From CAYJRR01 sp964372275 [NCBI: uncultured bacterium] (GTDB lineage: Bacteria > CAYJRR01), in assembly GCA_964372275.1 (NCBI GenBank), contig CAYJRR010000031.1, positions 1 to 38,788 of the forward strand: DNA of 38,788 nucleotides, written 5' to 3'. The notes under the pieces were generated by a model, which worked only from the letters and a program-made list of their open reading frames with translations, ran no database searches and had not been told where the DNA came from. The position numbers and the translations under genes are program-made. Positions 7,863 to 14,072 of the stretch are shown one piece after another. Positions within the stretch are counted from its first letter, which is position 1, and each line of letters begins with the position of its first letter.

Positions 7863-8378
7863 ATGAAACGCCCGCCCTCACGGACGCGTGCCCCGTCGCC
7901 CGCGCATCGCACGGGCTTCGCGCGCCGCGCGCCGACCTCCGTCCTGGTGGCGCTCTCGGTCGTGGCCGGGGCGTGCGACTCCCCGAAGCCGTCCGGCCCC
8001 TCCACCGCCGCCGCGCCCGCCGCCACCGCCACGCGGGTGCCGTTCGACGAAGGGGCGGCCCGCGCGATGCTGTTGCGGCACCTGCAGGCGCTGGTTCGCG
8101 CCGACTTGAACGGTCTCCAGGCCGATCTCTTCCCGCGCAACGCGCAGACGATGGCCGCCTGCGGAAAGATGCGCCTGGCGACGACCCGTTCGTTCCACTA
8201 CGCGATCGGCGACGAGGCGCCGGTGGCAGCGCCGTCGGTCACCGGAGTGCGCCTGCAGAACGTCCGCGCGCAGGACGACTTCTGGCTCGCCGACTACGTC
8301 GCCGACGGGACGGCGCTCTCCGGAACCGAGGCGTTCGTCTTCGAGAACGGCCGATGGTGGATCAAGTGCCGGCTGTGA
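7863..8378 (+). CDS. Lipoprotein of unknown function
   Basis: A 171-residue protein with a long basic N-terminus (MKRPPSRTRAPSPAHRTG) and a lipobox VAGAC, so it should be lipid-anchored. A Ser/Ala/Pro/Thr linker follows. The C-terminal domain (EGAARAMLLRHLQALVRADLNG, later VRLQNVRAQDDFWLADYVADG and the ending FVFENGRWWIKCRL) has the shape of small NTF2/DUF4440-like domains, one helical half and then strands; this is only a guess. The ATG at 7863 was preferred to the in-frame ATG at 7842 because the TACACT box lies between them. Its last 17 bases overlap the 3' end of the convergent small gene. Confidence 0.65.
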   Translation: MKRPPSRTRAPSPAHRTGFARRAPTSVLVALSVVAGACDSPKPSGPSTAAAPAATATRVPFDEGAARAMLLRHLQALVRADLNGLQADLFPRNAQTMAACGKMRLATTRSFHYAIGDEAPVAAPSVTGVRLQNVRAQDDFWLADYVADGTALSGTEAFVFENGRWWIKCRL

Positions 8379-8571
8379 CCGGCGCCCCGTCCCCTTCGCG
8401 AACCGGGGCGAGTGCGACGGTCCAGCGGTCGGTCGGCGAGTCGTAGCGGAGCACGCATAGCCGGTCGTCGTCGGTGCGCACCTTCACGTAGATGAAGTCC
8501 TCGCCGTAGGAACGGGAGAGGACCTCCTGCACCGAGAGCCAGCGCGTCGGCCCGACCCGGACGAGGAACAT
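8362..8571 (-). CDS. Small protein of unknown function (69 residues)
   Basis: The sequence MFLVRVGPTRWLSVQEVLSR continues with a DFIYVKVRTDDDRLCVLRYDSPTDRWTVALAPV segment that reads like a small beta-strand-rich domain. The ATG at 8571 has GGAGGGGAC nine bases upstream; an ATG at 8598 in the same frame has no such site. The last 17 bases overlap the end of the lipoprotein gene in the opposite direction. No family is recognised. Composition and the ribosome binding site support a real gene, but it is short. Confidence 0.5.
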   Translation of the reverse strand: MFLVRVGPTRWLSVQEVLSRSYGEDFIYVKVRTDDDRLCVLRYDSPTDRWTVALAPVREGDGAPVTAGT

Positions 8572-8649
8572 CGGAAGGTCCCCTCCGCCTCCAAACATGA
8601 GGGTGAGCGGATCGGACTCAACCGGTCCGGGGCGGCGGGGTAGTGGTTC

Positions 8650-8681
8650 GCCCTGCGGGCTTCCTCGGGGAACTCCCCGAA
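8650..8681. repeat. REP-like double hairpin, family 2, copy 1
   Basis: GCCC-TGC-GGGC followed by TCGGGG-AAC-TCCCCGA gives two adjacent short stems in 32 bases. It matches the reverse complement of the copies at 12937-12968, 12976-13007 and 22754-22784. It ends four bases before the stop codon of the DUF971 gene. Confidence 0.6.
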
Positions 8682-8684
8682 CAC

Positions 8685-9050
8685 CTACTCCTGCTCGAGC
8701 CCCAACAGGCGGAGCTCCTCGACGCCGTCGGGCCGGCACTCCCTGCACGGGCACAGGTCGCGCAGTTTCCGGAAGCTGTAGATGCCGGTGTCGTGGCCGT
8801 CGATCCAGCGCATTCCCAGGGCGTAGTTCCCCACCAGCTCGACGCGCTCGAGCACCGCCCCCTTCACCACGTGGAACGCGCTCGGCTGGAAGTGCCCTTG
8901 GCAGGTGGCGCAGGGGCAGTGCCCCCGGAGCAGCTCGTAGGGGTAGAACCCCTGGTGGCCGTCCTCCCAGCGGACGCGCACCTTGCGCTCTCCGCGGTGG
9001 TTGGCGACGTCGACCTCGACCGGGAGGTACTTTGGATCCGGGGAAGACAC
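8685..9050 (-). CDS. DUF971 (GBBH-like N-terminal domain) protein
   Basis: A 121-residue protein consisting of one DUF971 domain (PF06155), related to the N-terminal zinc domain of gamma-butyrobetaine hydroxylase. A cysteine knuckle occurs twice: ELLRGHCPCATCQGH and KLRDLCPCREC, each C-x-C-x2-C, with VGNYALGMRWIDGHDTGIYS between them. The first matches the zinc-binding CPCSDC of the eukaryotic enzyme. No dioxygenase domain follows. Free-standing DUF971 proteins are often found with Fe-S cluster assembly genes, which are not seen here. The GTG start is preceded by TGC-TACAAA at eight bases and by no ribosome binding site, so leaderless initiation is likely. Homologues normally start near this point. 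Confidence 0.85.
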   Translation of the reverse strand: MSSPDPKYLPVEVDVANHRGERKVRVRWEDGHQGFYPYELLRGHCPCATCQGHFQPSAFHVVKGAVLERVELVGNYALGMRWIDGHDTGIYSFRKLRDLCPCRECRPDGVEELRLLGLEQE

Positions 9051-9058
9051 TGGGCGGC

Positions 9059-9064
9059 TTTGTA
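9059..9064 (-). promoter_or_regulatory. Extended -10 box of the DUF971 gene, leaderless type
   Basis: On the minus strand TGC-TACAAA is followed by eight bases and the GTG start. The layout is the same as at 350-358 and 15113-15121. Confidence 0.35.
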
Positions 9065-9101
9065 GCACAGCGGCGCATCGCGGGAATCCGTGGCCGGGAC
9101 G

Positions 9102-9194
9102 AATTGGAAATTGGAAATTGGAAATCGAAAACCGACAATGGGGTGCGGGGCCTTCGGTTGTCGGTTTTCGATTTCCAATTTCCAATTTCCAATT
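9102..9194. repeat. Palindrome family 1, copy C: perfect 37-bp inverted repeat
   Basis: Bases 9102-9138 and 9158-9194 are exact reverse complements over 37 bases, separated by a 19-base GC-rich loop. Each arm is three TTGGAAA-type microrepeats, then ATCGAAAACCGACAA. Unlike the other copies it lies between two divergent gene starts, so it is not in a terminator position, and its right arm is read through by the lipoprotein that follows. Confidence 0.85.
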
Positions 9195-10363
9195 TTCTTC
9201 TCGGCCTTGCCCTCGTCGGCGGTTGCGCCCGCGGAACCGGCCCCGCCGACTGCACCCTCGACCGCGTCACCCCATCCGGCCCGGCCGTTCGCATCGACGG
9301 CGGGTCGGCGACCGCCTTCGAATCGCGCATCGCCGCGGTCGGGACGTCGTTCGCGGTCTTCTGGGCCGCGGGCGGGTCGTTGGAGGAGACCGACCTCTTC
9401 GGGCGCGTGGTCGATGCGTCGGGGATTCCCGGATCGCCGGAGACGAGGCTCACGCTCGCCTCCGGGGCGTCGCGTTCCCTGACGGTGGCGGCCGGGAACG
9501 GGACGACCGGCGCCGGCCGGATTGCGCTGGCGTGGCACGACGGGCGGCTGTCGAGGCCGGTGGCAATGGCGGCGGTCGCCGGGCCGCCGTTCGGCAGCCT
9601 CGCCGATCCGGCCGTCCTCCAGGGCCCGGTCGTCGCCGACGATCAGGCCCCCTGGCCGTCGATAGCCGCCGTGGGTACCGGGTTCGTGGCCGTCTGGAAC
9701 GGGCGTGGAGCGGATGGCGTCGACCACCTCTATGCGGTCGGGATCTCCGCCGACGGCTCGACCGTGGGCGAGCCGGCGAGGCTCGACGCCGGCTCGCTCG
9801 ACCGCGCCACCCGGCCGTCCGCGGCCGGGATCGACGGTGGCCTTGCCGTGGTCGACGCCCAGACGCGGGACGGCGCGCCCGTCTCTCCGCAGGTCTACGC
9901 CTACGTCCTCTCGAGCGCCGGCGAGTCGTCCGCCGCGACGTTTGAGACCGGCCGGCCGGCGCGCGAGCCGCGTGTCGCCGCGGCCGGCGCGACCGCTGCC
10001 GCCGTCTGGTGCGAGCCGGAAGGGGAGGGGGAGCGGCTCCGGTTCGGTTCGTTCGTCGCGGACGGGATCGCGGGGATGCGCGTTCTCGCGGAGACCGCCA
10101 CCTGCCCGGCGTCGATCACCGGGGCCGGGGGATCGCTTCTGGTCGCGTGGAACGAGCGACGCGACGGTTCGCGAATCGTCCGCCTGCTGCCGGTCGCCGC
10201 CAACGGACTGCCGAAAGGGGCGGAGCGAGAACTGTTCCGTGGAGACGATCCGGGCGACGCCACGCTCGCCGCCCCCGATGGCGCGTTCAACGGTCGCGCC
10301 GTCGGCGTGACCTGGGTCGACGGCGGTGCCGTCTGGTTCCGGCCGCTCGACTGCCCTCGTTGA
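9143..10363 (+). CDS. Beta-propeller-like lipoprotein whose signal peptide is encoded by a repeat
   Basis: About 406 residues. The lipobox ALVGGC and downstream protein are convincing, but the only in-frame starts before it are GTG 9143 and TTG 9158, both inside palindrome copy C. The repeat arm would encode VFDFQFPISNF of the signal peptide. GTG 9143 gives two arginines before the hydrophobic stretch and was preferred. The mature part repeats a motif of about 50 residues, as in IAAVGTSFAVFW, IAAVGTGFVAVWNGRG and ITGAGGSLLVAWNERRDGS, which suggests a surface beta-propeller. Function is unknown. No ribosome binding site is seen. It starts a run of three lipoprotein genes on the plus strand, but 212-base gaps suggest separate units. 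Confidence 0.7.
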   Translation: MRGLRLSVFDFQFPISNFLLGLALVGGCARGTGPADCTLDRVTPSGPAVRIDGGSATAFESRIAAVGTSFAVFWAAGGSLEETDLFGRVVDASGIPGSPETRLTLASGASRSLTVAAGNGTTGAGRIALAWHDGRLSRPVAMAAVAGPPFGSLADPAVLQGPVVADDQAPWPSIAAVGTGFVAVWNGRGADGVDHLYAVGISADGSTVGEPARLDAGSLDRATRPSAAGIDGGLAVVDAQTRDGAPVSPQVYAYVLSSAGESSAATFETGRPAREPRVAAAGATAAAVWCEPEGEGERLRFGSFVADGIAGMRVLAETATCPASITGAGGSLLVAWNERRDGSRIVRLLPVAANGLPKGAERELFRGDDPGDATLAAPDGAFNGRAVGVTWVDGGAVWFRPLDCPR

Positions 10364-10404
10364 CCCGATCCCACGTCGGCGTCGACGCGCGTCGTTCGCG
10401 CCCC

Positions 10405-10460
10405 GGGGGTCACGCCCCCCAAGGCGGGGGCTGGCTCCTTCAGAACGCCTCCTCCTACGG
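10405..10460. repeat. GC-rich stem-loop region after the lipoprotein gene
   Basis: GCCCCC (10414-10419) pairs with GGGGGC (10426-10431) across a six-base loop, in a longer stretch with further G/C runs (CCCCGGGGG, CCTCCTCCTACGGGGG). It could terminate the preceding gene although it has no T-run, or be another REP-like element. Only one copy is seen here. The rest of 10364-10574 shows nothing else but a TATAGAAT stretch at 10552. Confidence 0.3.
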
Positions 10461-10574
10461 GGGTGTGTATCGTTGGATTTCCGACACGTTGCGCGTCTTT
10501 CGGGCGGCCCGCGGCGGGCATACGGTTCGCAACCAACCGACAACTGTCCGGTATAGAATCAGGGGGGGGCGCCG

Positions 10575-11393
10575 ATGGTTCGATTCTCCAGATCCTGGGT
10601 CGCGGTGTCGGTCGTCGGACTCTTCGCCGTCGGCTGCGGCGAGCCGACGATCCACGACCTCGCGGCGGTCGAAACGGTCGAACCTCCGGAAGACGTGCCC
10701 GAGACCGGTTCGTTCACCCTCTCCGCCGACGGCGCGAAGACGCTCGACCTCGACCAGGAGGTCGCGGTCGCATTCACCTTGACGCCGCTCAACGGATACA
10801 CCGGTGAGGTCGCGGTGTCGCTCCCGACCAATCCGTCCGGCGCGCGCGCGGTTTCAGTGGTGGTACCGCTCTTCGGTTCACCGGTCACGGGTCAGATCGT
10901 CGTCGACACCAAGGACGTGCGGAACGTGTTTCCCGGACGGCACGAGCTTCCCGTGCAGGCGGTCTCCGGGGACCAGTCGTCGCAGTCGATCCTTTCGTTG
11001 ACGATCGAGCCGCGGATCACGATCGGCATCCCGGCCGGAGCGGGGAACGCGAGTCGTTCCGACGTGTGGGGCCCGGACGCGACGGGGGACGGCCTCGTCG
11101 TCCACATGGGGCGAACGGCGACCGGCGAGATCAACACCGACTTCGTGGTGCGTTGGCGCAACGACGACGGCGTCGCCCACATCATTCACGGCGGCGGAAC
11201 GGCGGCGGAGATCGGGCTGGGACACGGACCCAACGGCGATACGAACGCCGACCCGGGCCAGACGCAGCAGCGGACGCTTCGGCCCGAGCTCGACCCGTCG
11301 GATCCCACCGCGTCCTATCTCGTGCAGCCGTCCGACTTCTACTGCCACAGCCACGGCACGGGTCAGCGCGGAAAGATCCGCCTGCTCCATTGA
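10575..11393 (+). CDS. Cupredoxin-like lipoprotein
   Basis: A 272-residue protein with lipobox VGLFAVGC (Cys21). Residues 45-150 look like an immunoglobulin-type beta domain (SFTLSADGAKTLDLDQEVAVAFTL). Residues about 160-272 resemble a blue-copper fold: VVRWRNDDGVAHIIH with His202, and the C-terminal YCHSHGTGQRGKI with Cys257, His260 and Gln264. In plastocyanin the loop is C-x2-H-x4-M; here it is one residue shorter and Gln takes the Met place, as in stellacyanin. It may bind one copper and carry electrons in the periplasm; this is inference. The N-terminus after Cys (GEPTIHDLAAVET) resembles that of the next lipoprotein. The ATG follows a G-run that may serve as ribosome binding site. Confidence 0.75.
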   Translation: MVRFSRSWVAVSVVGLFAVGCGEPTIHDLAAVETVEPPEDVPETGSFTLSADGAKTLDLDQEVAVAFTLTPLNGYTGEVAVSLPTNPSGARAVSVVVPLFGSPVTGQIVVDTKDVRNVFPGRHELPVQAVSGDQSSQSILSLTIEPRITIGIPAGAGNASRSDVWGPDATGDGLVVHMGRTATGEINTDFVVRWRNDDGVAHIIHGGGTAAEIGLGHGPNGDTNADPGQTQQRTLRPELDPSDPTASYLVQPSDFYCHSHGTGQRGKIRLLH

Positions 11394-11428
11394 CCGGGGA
11401 TCCCGCACAGGCATCGAGGCAGCCCGAC

Positions 11429-11452
11429 GGGGGTCCGATCGGCGCCCCTTTT
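11429..11452 (+). terminator. Possible terminator after the cupredoxin gene
   Basis: GGGGG (11429-11433) and CCCC (11445-11448) flank a palindromic CCGATCGG and are followed by TTTT (11449-11452), about 35 bases after the stop. The stem is short. Confidence 0.3.
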
Positions 11453-11605
11453 CGGCCGTCGGTACCCGCTTTTCGGCGTGCGCGGCGTGACGGCGATCGC
11501 ACTGGGACGTTCGATCTCCGTCGGATCGCGGCGTTGCGATGTGATCGCCGACGGTACCCGCCTTGCTGCCTCCCTTCGTCGAACGTCGCACGAAGGGGAA
11601 AGGCC

Positions 11606-12127
11606 ATGAAAACGATGCGAAGCCGAGGGGTCCGACTCGCCGTCCCGGCGGTCGCCGCGCTTCTGCTCGGTGGCTGCAACGACGGAACGTTCGAAGATCT
11701 GGCGCTGGCCGAGACGGCGCCCGACGCCCCCGGAGAGCCGCCGTCTCTCGACCTTCGGGACGGGGAGGACGGGGACGACGACGGCGACGGATTCTCCGAC
11801 GAGGACGACCACCTCCCGTGCGCGACGTACCTGCTCGAAGTGGCGAATCGCCACGTCTCCAGCGCGTCGGTCGTCCTGAACGGAGAGGAGATCGTGCCGC
11901 CCAGCTTCTTCCCGACGCCCGCCGTCTACCGGGGGCCGATCAACGTGCACGTCGGGGTGAACGTGCTGACGCTCGGCGGGAGACTGGCCGGGAGCCCCGA
12001 GGACGAGCTTCGACTGACCGTTCTCGACGGCGACGAGGCGATCGTCTTCGAGGCGGTGCTGGTCCGTGAGAAGGGCCGGCCGACGACGGCGGAGATGAGT
12101 TTCGAGATCGACGCTGCCTGCGAATAG
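11606..12127 (+). CDS. Small lipoprotein with acidic Asp/Gly stretch
   Basis: A 173-residue protein with signal peptide and lipobox LLLGGC (Cys24). The sequence after Cys, NDGTFEDLALAET, parallels GEPTIHDLAAVET in the preceding lipoprotein. A run of Asp, Gly and Glu at about 52-68 (DGEDGDDDGDGFSDEDD) resembles calcium-binding thrombospondin type 3 or dockerin-like loops. The rest (YLLEVANRHVSSASVVLNGE, INVHVGVNVLTLGGRLAGSPEDELRLTVLDGDE) reads as a beta-sandwich. GAAGGGGAAAGG upstream is a strong ribosome binding site. The frame is open far upstream, but nothing there looks like this protein. Function is unknown; it is probably a surface protein. Confidence 0.7.
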   Translation: MKTMRSRGVRLAVPAVAALLLGGCNDGTFEDLALAETAPDAPGEPPSLDLRDGEDGDDDGDGFSDEDDHLPCATYLLEVANRHVSSASVVLNGEEIVPPSFFPTPAVYRGPINVHVGVNVLTLGGRLAGSPEDELRLTVLDGDEAIVFEAVLVREKGRPTTAEMSFEIDAACE

Positions 12128-12172
12128 CGGTCGACGCGTCGCGCCCCTCCTGGGACGCCGGACCCGTGGCGG

Positions 12173-12895
12173 TTACGGCACCGGCCGGAGCGCCTTGGCC
12201 TGCTCTTCCGGAAGGACTTCCGGATCGGGCAGGACCTTTCCATCGCGCGCGACGCGCCACCGCGTCGCGGGACGCCCGGCCTCGAAGACCGCGTAGTAGA
12301 CCTGCTCCAGGCCGCCGGCGGGAACCTTTCCGCCGGCACGAATCGCGTCTCCCACGAAGAGCTCCAGCCCGTTCACCGGCACGACGGCGTAGTGCTCCCC
12401 CCCTTGCGCTTCCGGCGCGGGCCGGGCCGCTTCGATCTTCGACTCCACCACGTCGACGCGCCGTCGGTTCGCCGCGAGCCAGGTCGATCGCACCCGCTCG
12501 CCGCGCAGGAAAAGCCCGTAGTAGCCGACCTGCTGCGCGTCGTCGAGCAGCACGGTCAGCGCGGCCCCCGAGGCGCGCGAAACATGAAGCGCGAGGACGT
12601 CGTGCCACAGCGGCGTGCCCAGTGCCTCGTCGTCGGGAAGGGCGACCTCGGCCGGAGTCGGATTCGGGATCTCGGAGGACCCTCCCTCGATCGACAGCTC
12701 GAGGAAGTGAACTTCGCCCGGATCGACCGAACGGCCCGGAAAGAGGGACGGAAGGTCGATCGATGCGACCTGCCGAAGGGCCAAGGTTCCGCCGGCGGCC
12801 GCGAGTCGCCCGAGCTCCTCTTGCACCAACGTCTGGAGATCGCGCGCGGTCAGCGGCCTTCCGCGGTAGGCGACGATCGAAAGGACCGAAGACAT
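12173..12895 (-). CDS. Protein of unknown function
   Basis: A 240-residue protein without signal peptide or membrane helix. It starts MSSVLSIVAYRGRPLTARDLQTLVQEEL, has a central beta-rich part (VHFLELSIEGGSSEIPNPT, LTVLLDDAQQVGYYGLFLRGERV) and ends GKVLPDPEVLPEEQAKALRPVP. I do not recognise it. The ATG is ten bases from TGC-TATTCT and has no ribosome binding site. The frame continues upstream through two REP-like copies, giving repetitive GLLGGLPR peptides, which is why the start was set here. It converges with the acidic lipoprotein gene 45 bases away. Confidence 0.6.
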   Translation of the reverse strand: MSSVLSIVAYRGRPLTARDLQTLVQEELGRLAAAGGTLALRQVASIDLPSLFPGRSVDPGEVHFLELSIEGGSSEIPNPTPAEVALPDDEALGTPLWHDVLALHVSRASGAALTVLLDDAQQVGYYGLFLRGERVRSTWLAANRRRVDVVESKIEAARPAPEAQGGEHYAVVPVNGLELFVGDAIRAGGKVPAGGLEQVYYAVFEAGRPATRWRVARDGKVLPDPEVLPEEQAKALRPVP

Positions 12896-12905
12896 TCTGA
12901 AAACA

Positions 12906-12914
12906 AGAATAGCA
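12906..12914 (-). promoter_or_regulatory. Extended -10 box of the 240-residue unknown gene
   Basis: Minus-strand TGC-TATTCT, ten bases before the ATG; the predicted leader is about three or four bases. Confidence 0.4.
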
Positions 12915-12936
12915 GATCCGACGCGCCAGCAGGGGG

Positions 12937-12968
12937 TTCGGGGGAGGCCCCCGAGGAGCCCGAAGGGC
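12937..12968. repeat. REP-like double hairpin, family 2, copy 2
   Basis: TCGGGGG-AGG-CCCCCGA then GCCC-GAA-GGGC. It is identical over 32 bases to the adjacent copy at 12976-13007; the repeat period is 39. Confidence 0.75.
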
Positions 12969-12975
12969 GTGCCGA

Positions 12976-13007
12976 TTCGGGGGAGGCCCCCGAGGAGCCC
13001 GAAGGGC
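12976..13007. repeat. REP-like double hairpin, family 2, copy 3
   Basis: An exact tandem duplicate of 12937-12968, separated from it by seven bases. It ends just before the -10 box of the pseudouridine synthase gene. Confidence 0.75.
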
Positions 13008-13008
13008 A

Positions 13009-13017
13009 TGCTAGCGT
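13009..13017 (+). promoter_or_regulatory. Extended -10 box of the pseudouridine synthase gene, leaderless type
   Basis: TGC-TAGCGT followed by nine bases and the GTG start at 13027. No ribosome binding site is visible. Confidence 0.4.
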
Positions 13018-13026
13018 CCGGTCGCC

Positions 13027-14025
13027 GTGGCCGAGCCCTTTCCGACCGACTACTTCGTCGCTTGGCACCCGGCCCGTCCGGGTGGCCGGTTGGACGACGA
13101 GATCCGGCGTCGCGTGCCGGCGCTCGGACGGGAGCGGTTGAAGGAAGCGTTCGCCGGAGACCGGGTGACGCGCTCCGGGCGCCCGGCCGATCCCGGAGCG
13201 GCCGTCGACCCGCCCTCGCGGATCGAGGTCACGGTCACCGACGAAGACGCCGGTCGCCATCGGGCGACCGGGCGCGCCGGCGACGGGTTCTTCCTGCTCT
13301 ACCGCGACGACGACCTGCTCCTCGTCGACAAGGAGGCGGGGGTGCTCACCGTCCCCACCGACGAGGCGGCGCGCGCCGGATCGGGGACGAGCGGCGAGCG
13401 AACGCTGGTGGAGCGGGTGGCGGCCGCTGCCGGACACAAGGTGATCCCGGTTCATCGGCTCGACCGCTTCACCAGCGGCATCCTGGTGATGGCGCGGCAC
13501 CCGGCCGCGCGCGCCCGCCTCGTCCGGCAGTTCGCCGAGCATTCGATCGTGCGCCGCTATTGGGCGTTCACCCGCGGCGTCCCGACCCCGAGGGCCGGGA
13601 CGTTTCGGTCGTTCCTGGTCTCCGATCGGAGGCGGGTGCAGCGGGTGGTCGCCGCCGGTCGGGGAGGGGAGCTCGCGATCACCCACTACGAGGTGGTCGA
13701 GACGCTCGGGGAGATCGCCGTCGTCCAGGTGGCGCTCGAGACCGGCCGCCGGAACCAGATCCGCGTGCAGTTCGCGGAAGCGGGATGGCCGCTGGTCGGC
13801 GAGCACCGCTACGGAGCGGCGAAAGACGAGACCTTCGCCCGGCAGGCGTTGCACGCGGCGGAACTGGAGCTGCGCCATCCGCGCGACGGGTCGCCGCTGT
13901 CGGCGGCGAGTCCGTTGCCGGAGGACATGCGGCGGTTCCTCGAGAGGGCGCGACGCCGCGCGCAGCGGGGTGAAGAGAGCGGAAAATTGAAAATGGAAAA
14001 TGGAAAACCGGCCAATGGAAAATGA
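13027..14025 (+). CDS. RluA-family pseudouridine synthase
   Basis: A 332-residue protein. A short N-terminal S4-like part (GGRLDDEIRRRVPALGRERLKEAF) precedes the PF00849 catalytic domain from about residue 88: LYRDDDLLLVDKEAGVLTVP, the catalytic motif HRLDRFTSG with Asp146, and later ETGRRNQIRVQFAEAGWPLVGEHRYG. It should isomerise uridine in rRNA or tRNA; the target position cannot be told. The C-terminal 13 residues (KLKMENGKPANGK) are encoded by palindrome copy E, so the original stop has been lost or replaced. The start is GTG with TGCTAGCGT nine bases before it. The next gene is convergent and shares the palindrome as terminator. Confidence 0.9.
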   Translation: MAEPFPTDYFVAWHPARPGGRLDDEIRRRVPALGRERLKEAFAGDRVTRSGRPADPGAAVDPPSRIEVTVTDEDAGRHRATGRAGDGFFLLYRDDDLLLVDKEAGVLTVPTDEAARAGSGTSGERTLVERVAAAAGHKVIPVHRLDRFTSGILVMARHPAARARLVRQFAEHSIVRRYWAFTRGVPTPRAGTFRSFLVSDRRRVQRVVAAGRGGELAITHYEVVETLGEIAVVQVALETGRRNQIRVQFAEAGWPLVGEHRYGAAKDETFARQALHAAELELRHPRDGSPLSAASPLPEDMRRFLERARRRAQRGEESGKLKMENGKPANGK

Positions 14026-14064
14026 TCGGCCGTTGGCCGGTTGTCCATTTTCCATTTTCCATTT
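13984..14064. terminator. Palindrome family 1, copy E: shared terminator of two convergent genes
   Basis: Arms 13984-14015 and 14033-14064 pair over 32 bases with two mismatches. Purine-rich TGGAAAA units lie on one side and the complementary T-rich units on the other, so transcripts from both directions end in stem plus T-rich tail. Bases 13986-14025 equal 1401-1440 exactly. Confidence 0.75.
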
Positions 14065-14072
14065 CGCCGGTC

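Noticed and set aside
9102-9194. The perfect 37-bp inverted repeat considered as the ends of an insertion sequence
   Set aside because: Only 19 bases lie between the arms and no transposase is present. It is a hairpin element, at most a non-autonomous one.
10405-10460. GC-rich stem-loop considered as a riboswitch for the cupredoxin gene
   Set aside because: No known aptamer pattern is recognisable and it lies closer to the end of the previous gene; recorded only as a stem-loop.
12937-13007. Two identical 32-base repeats at a 39-base period considered as a CRISPR array
   Set aside because: Only two units, a seven-base spacer, and relatives at other loci in single copy; no cas genes. It fits a REP-like tandem instead.
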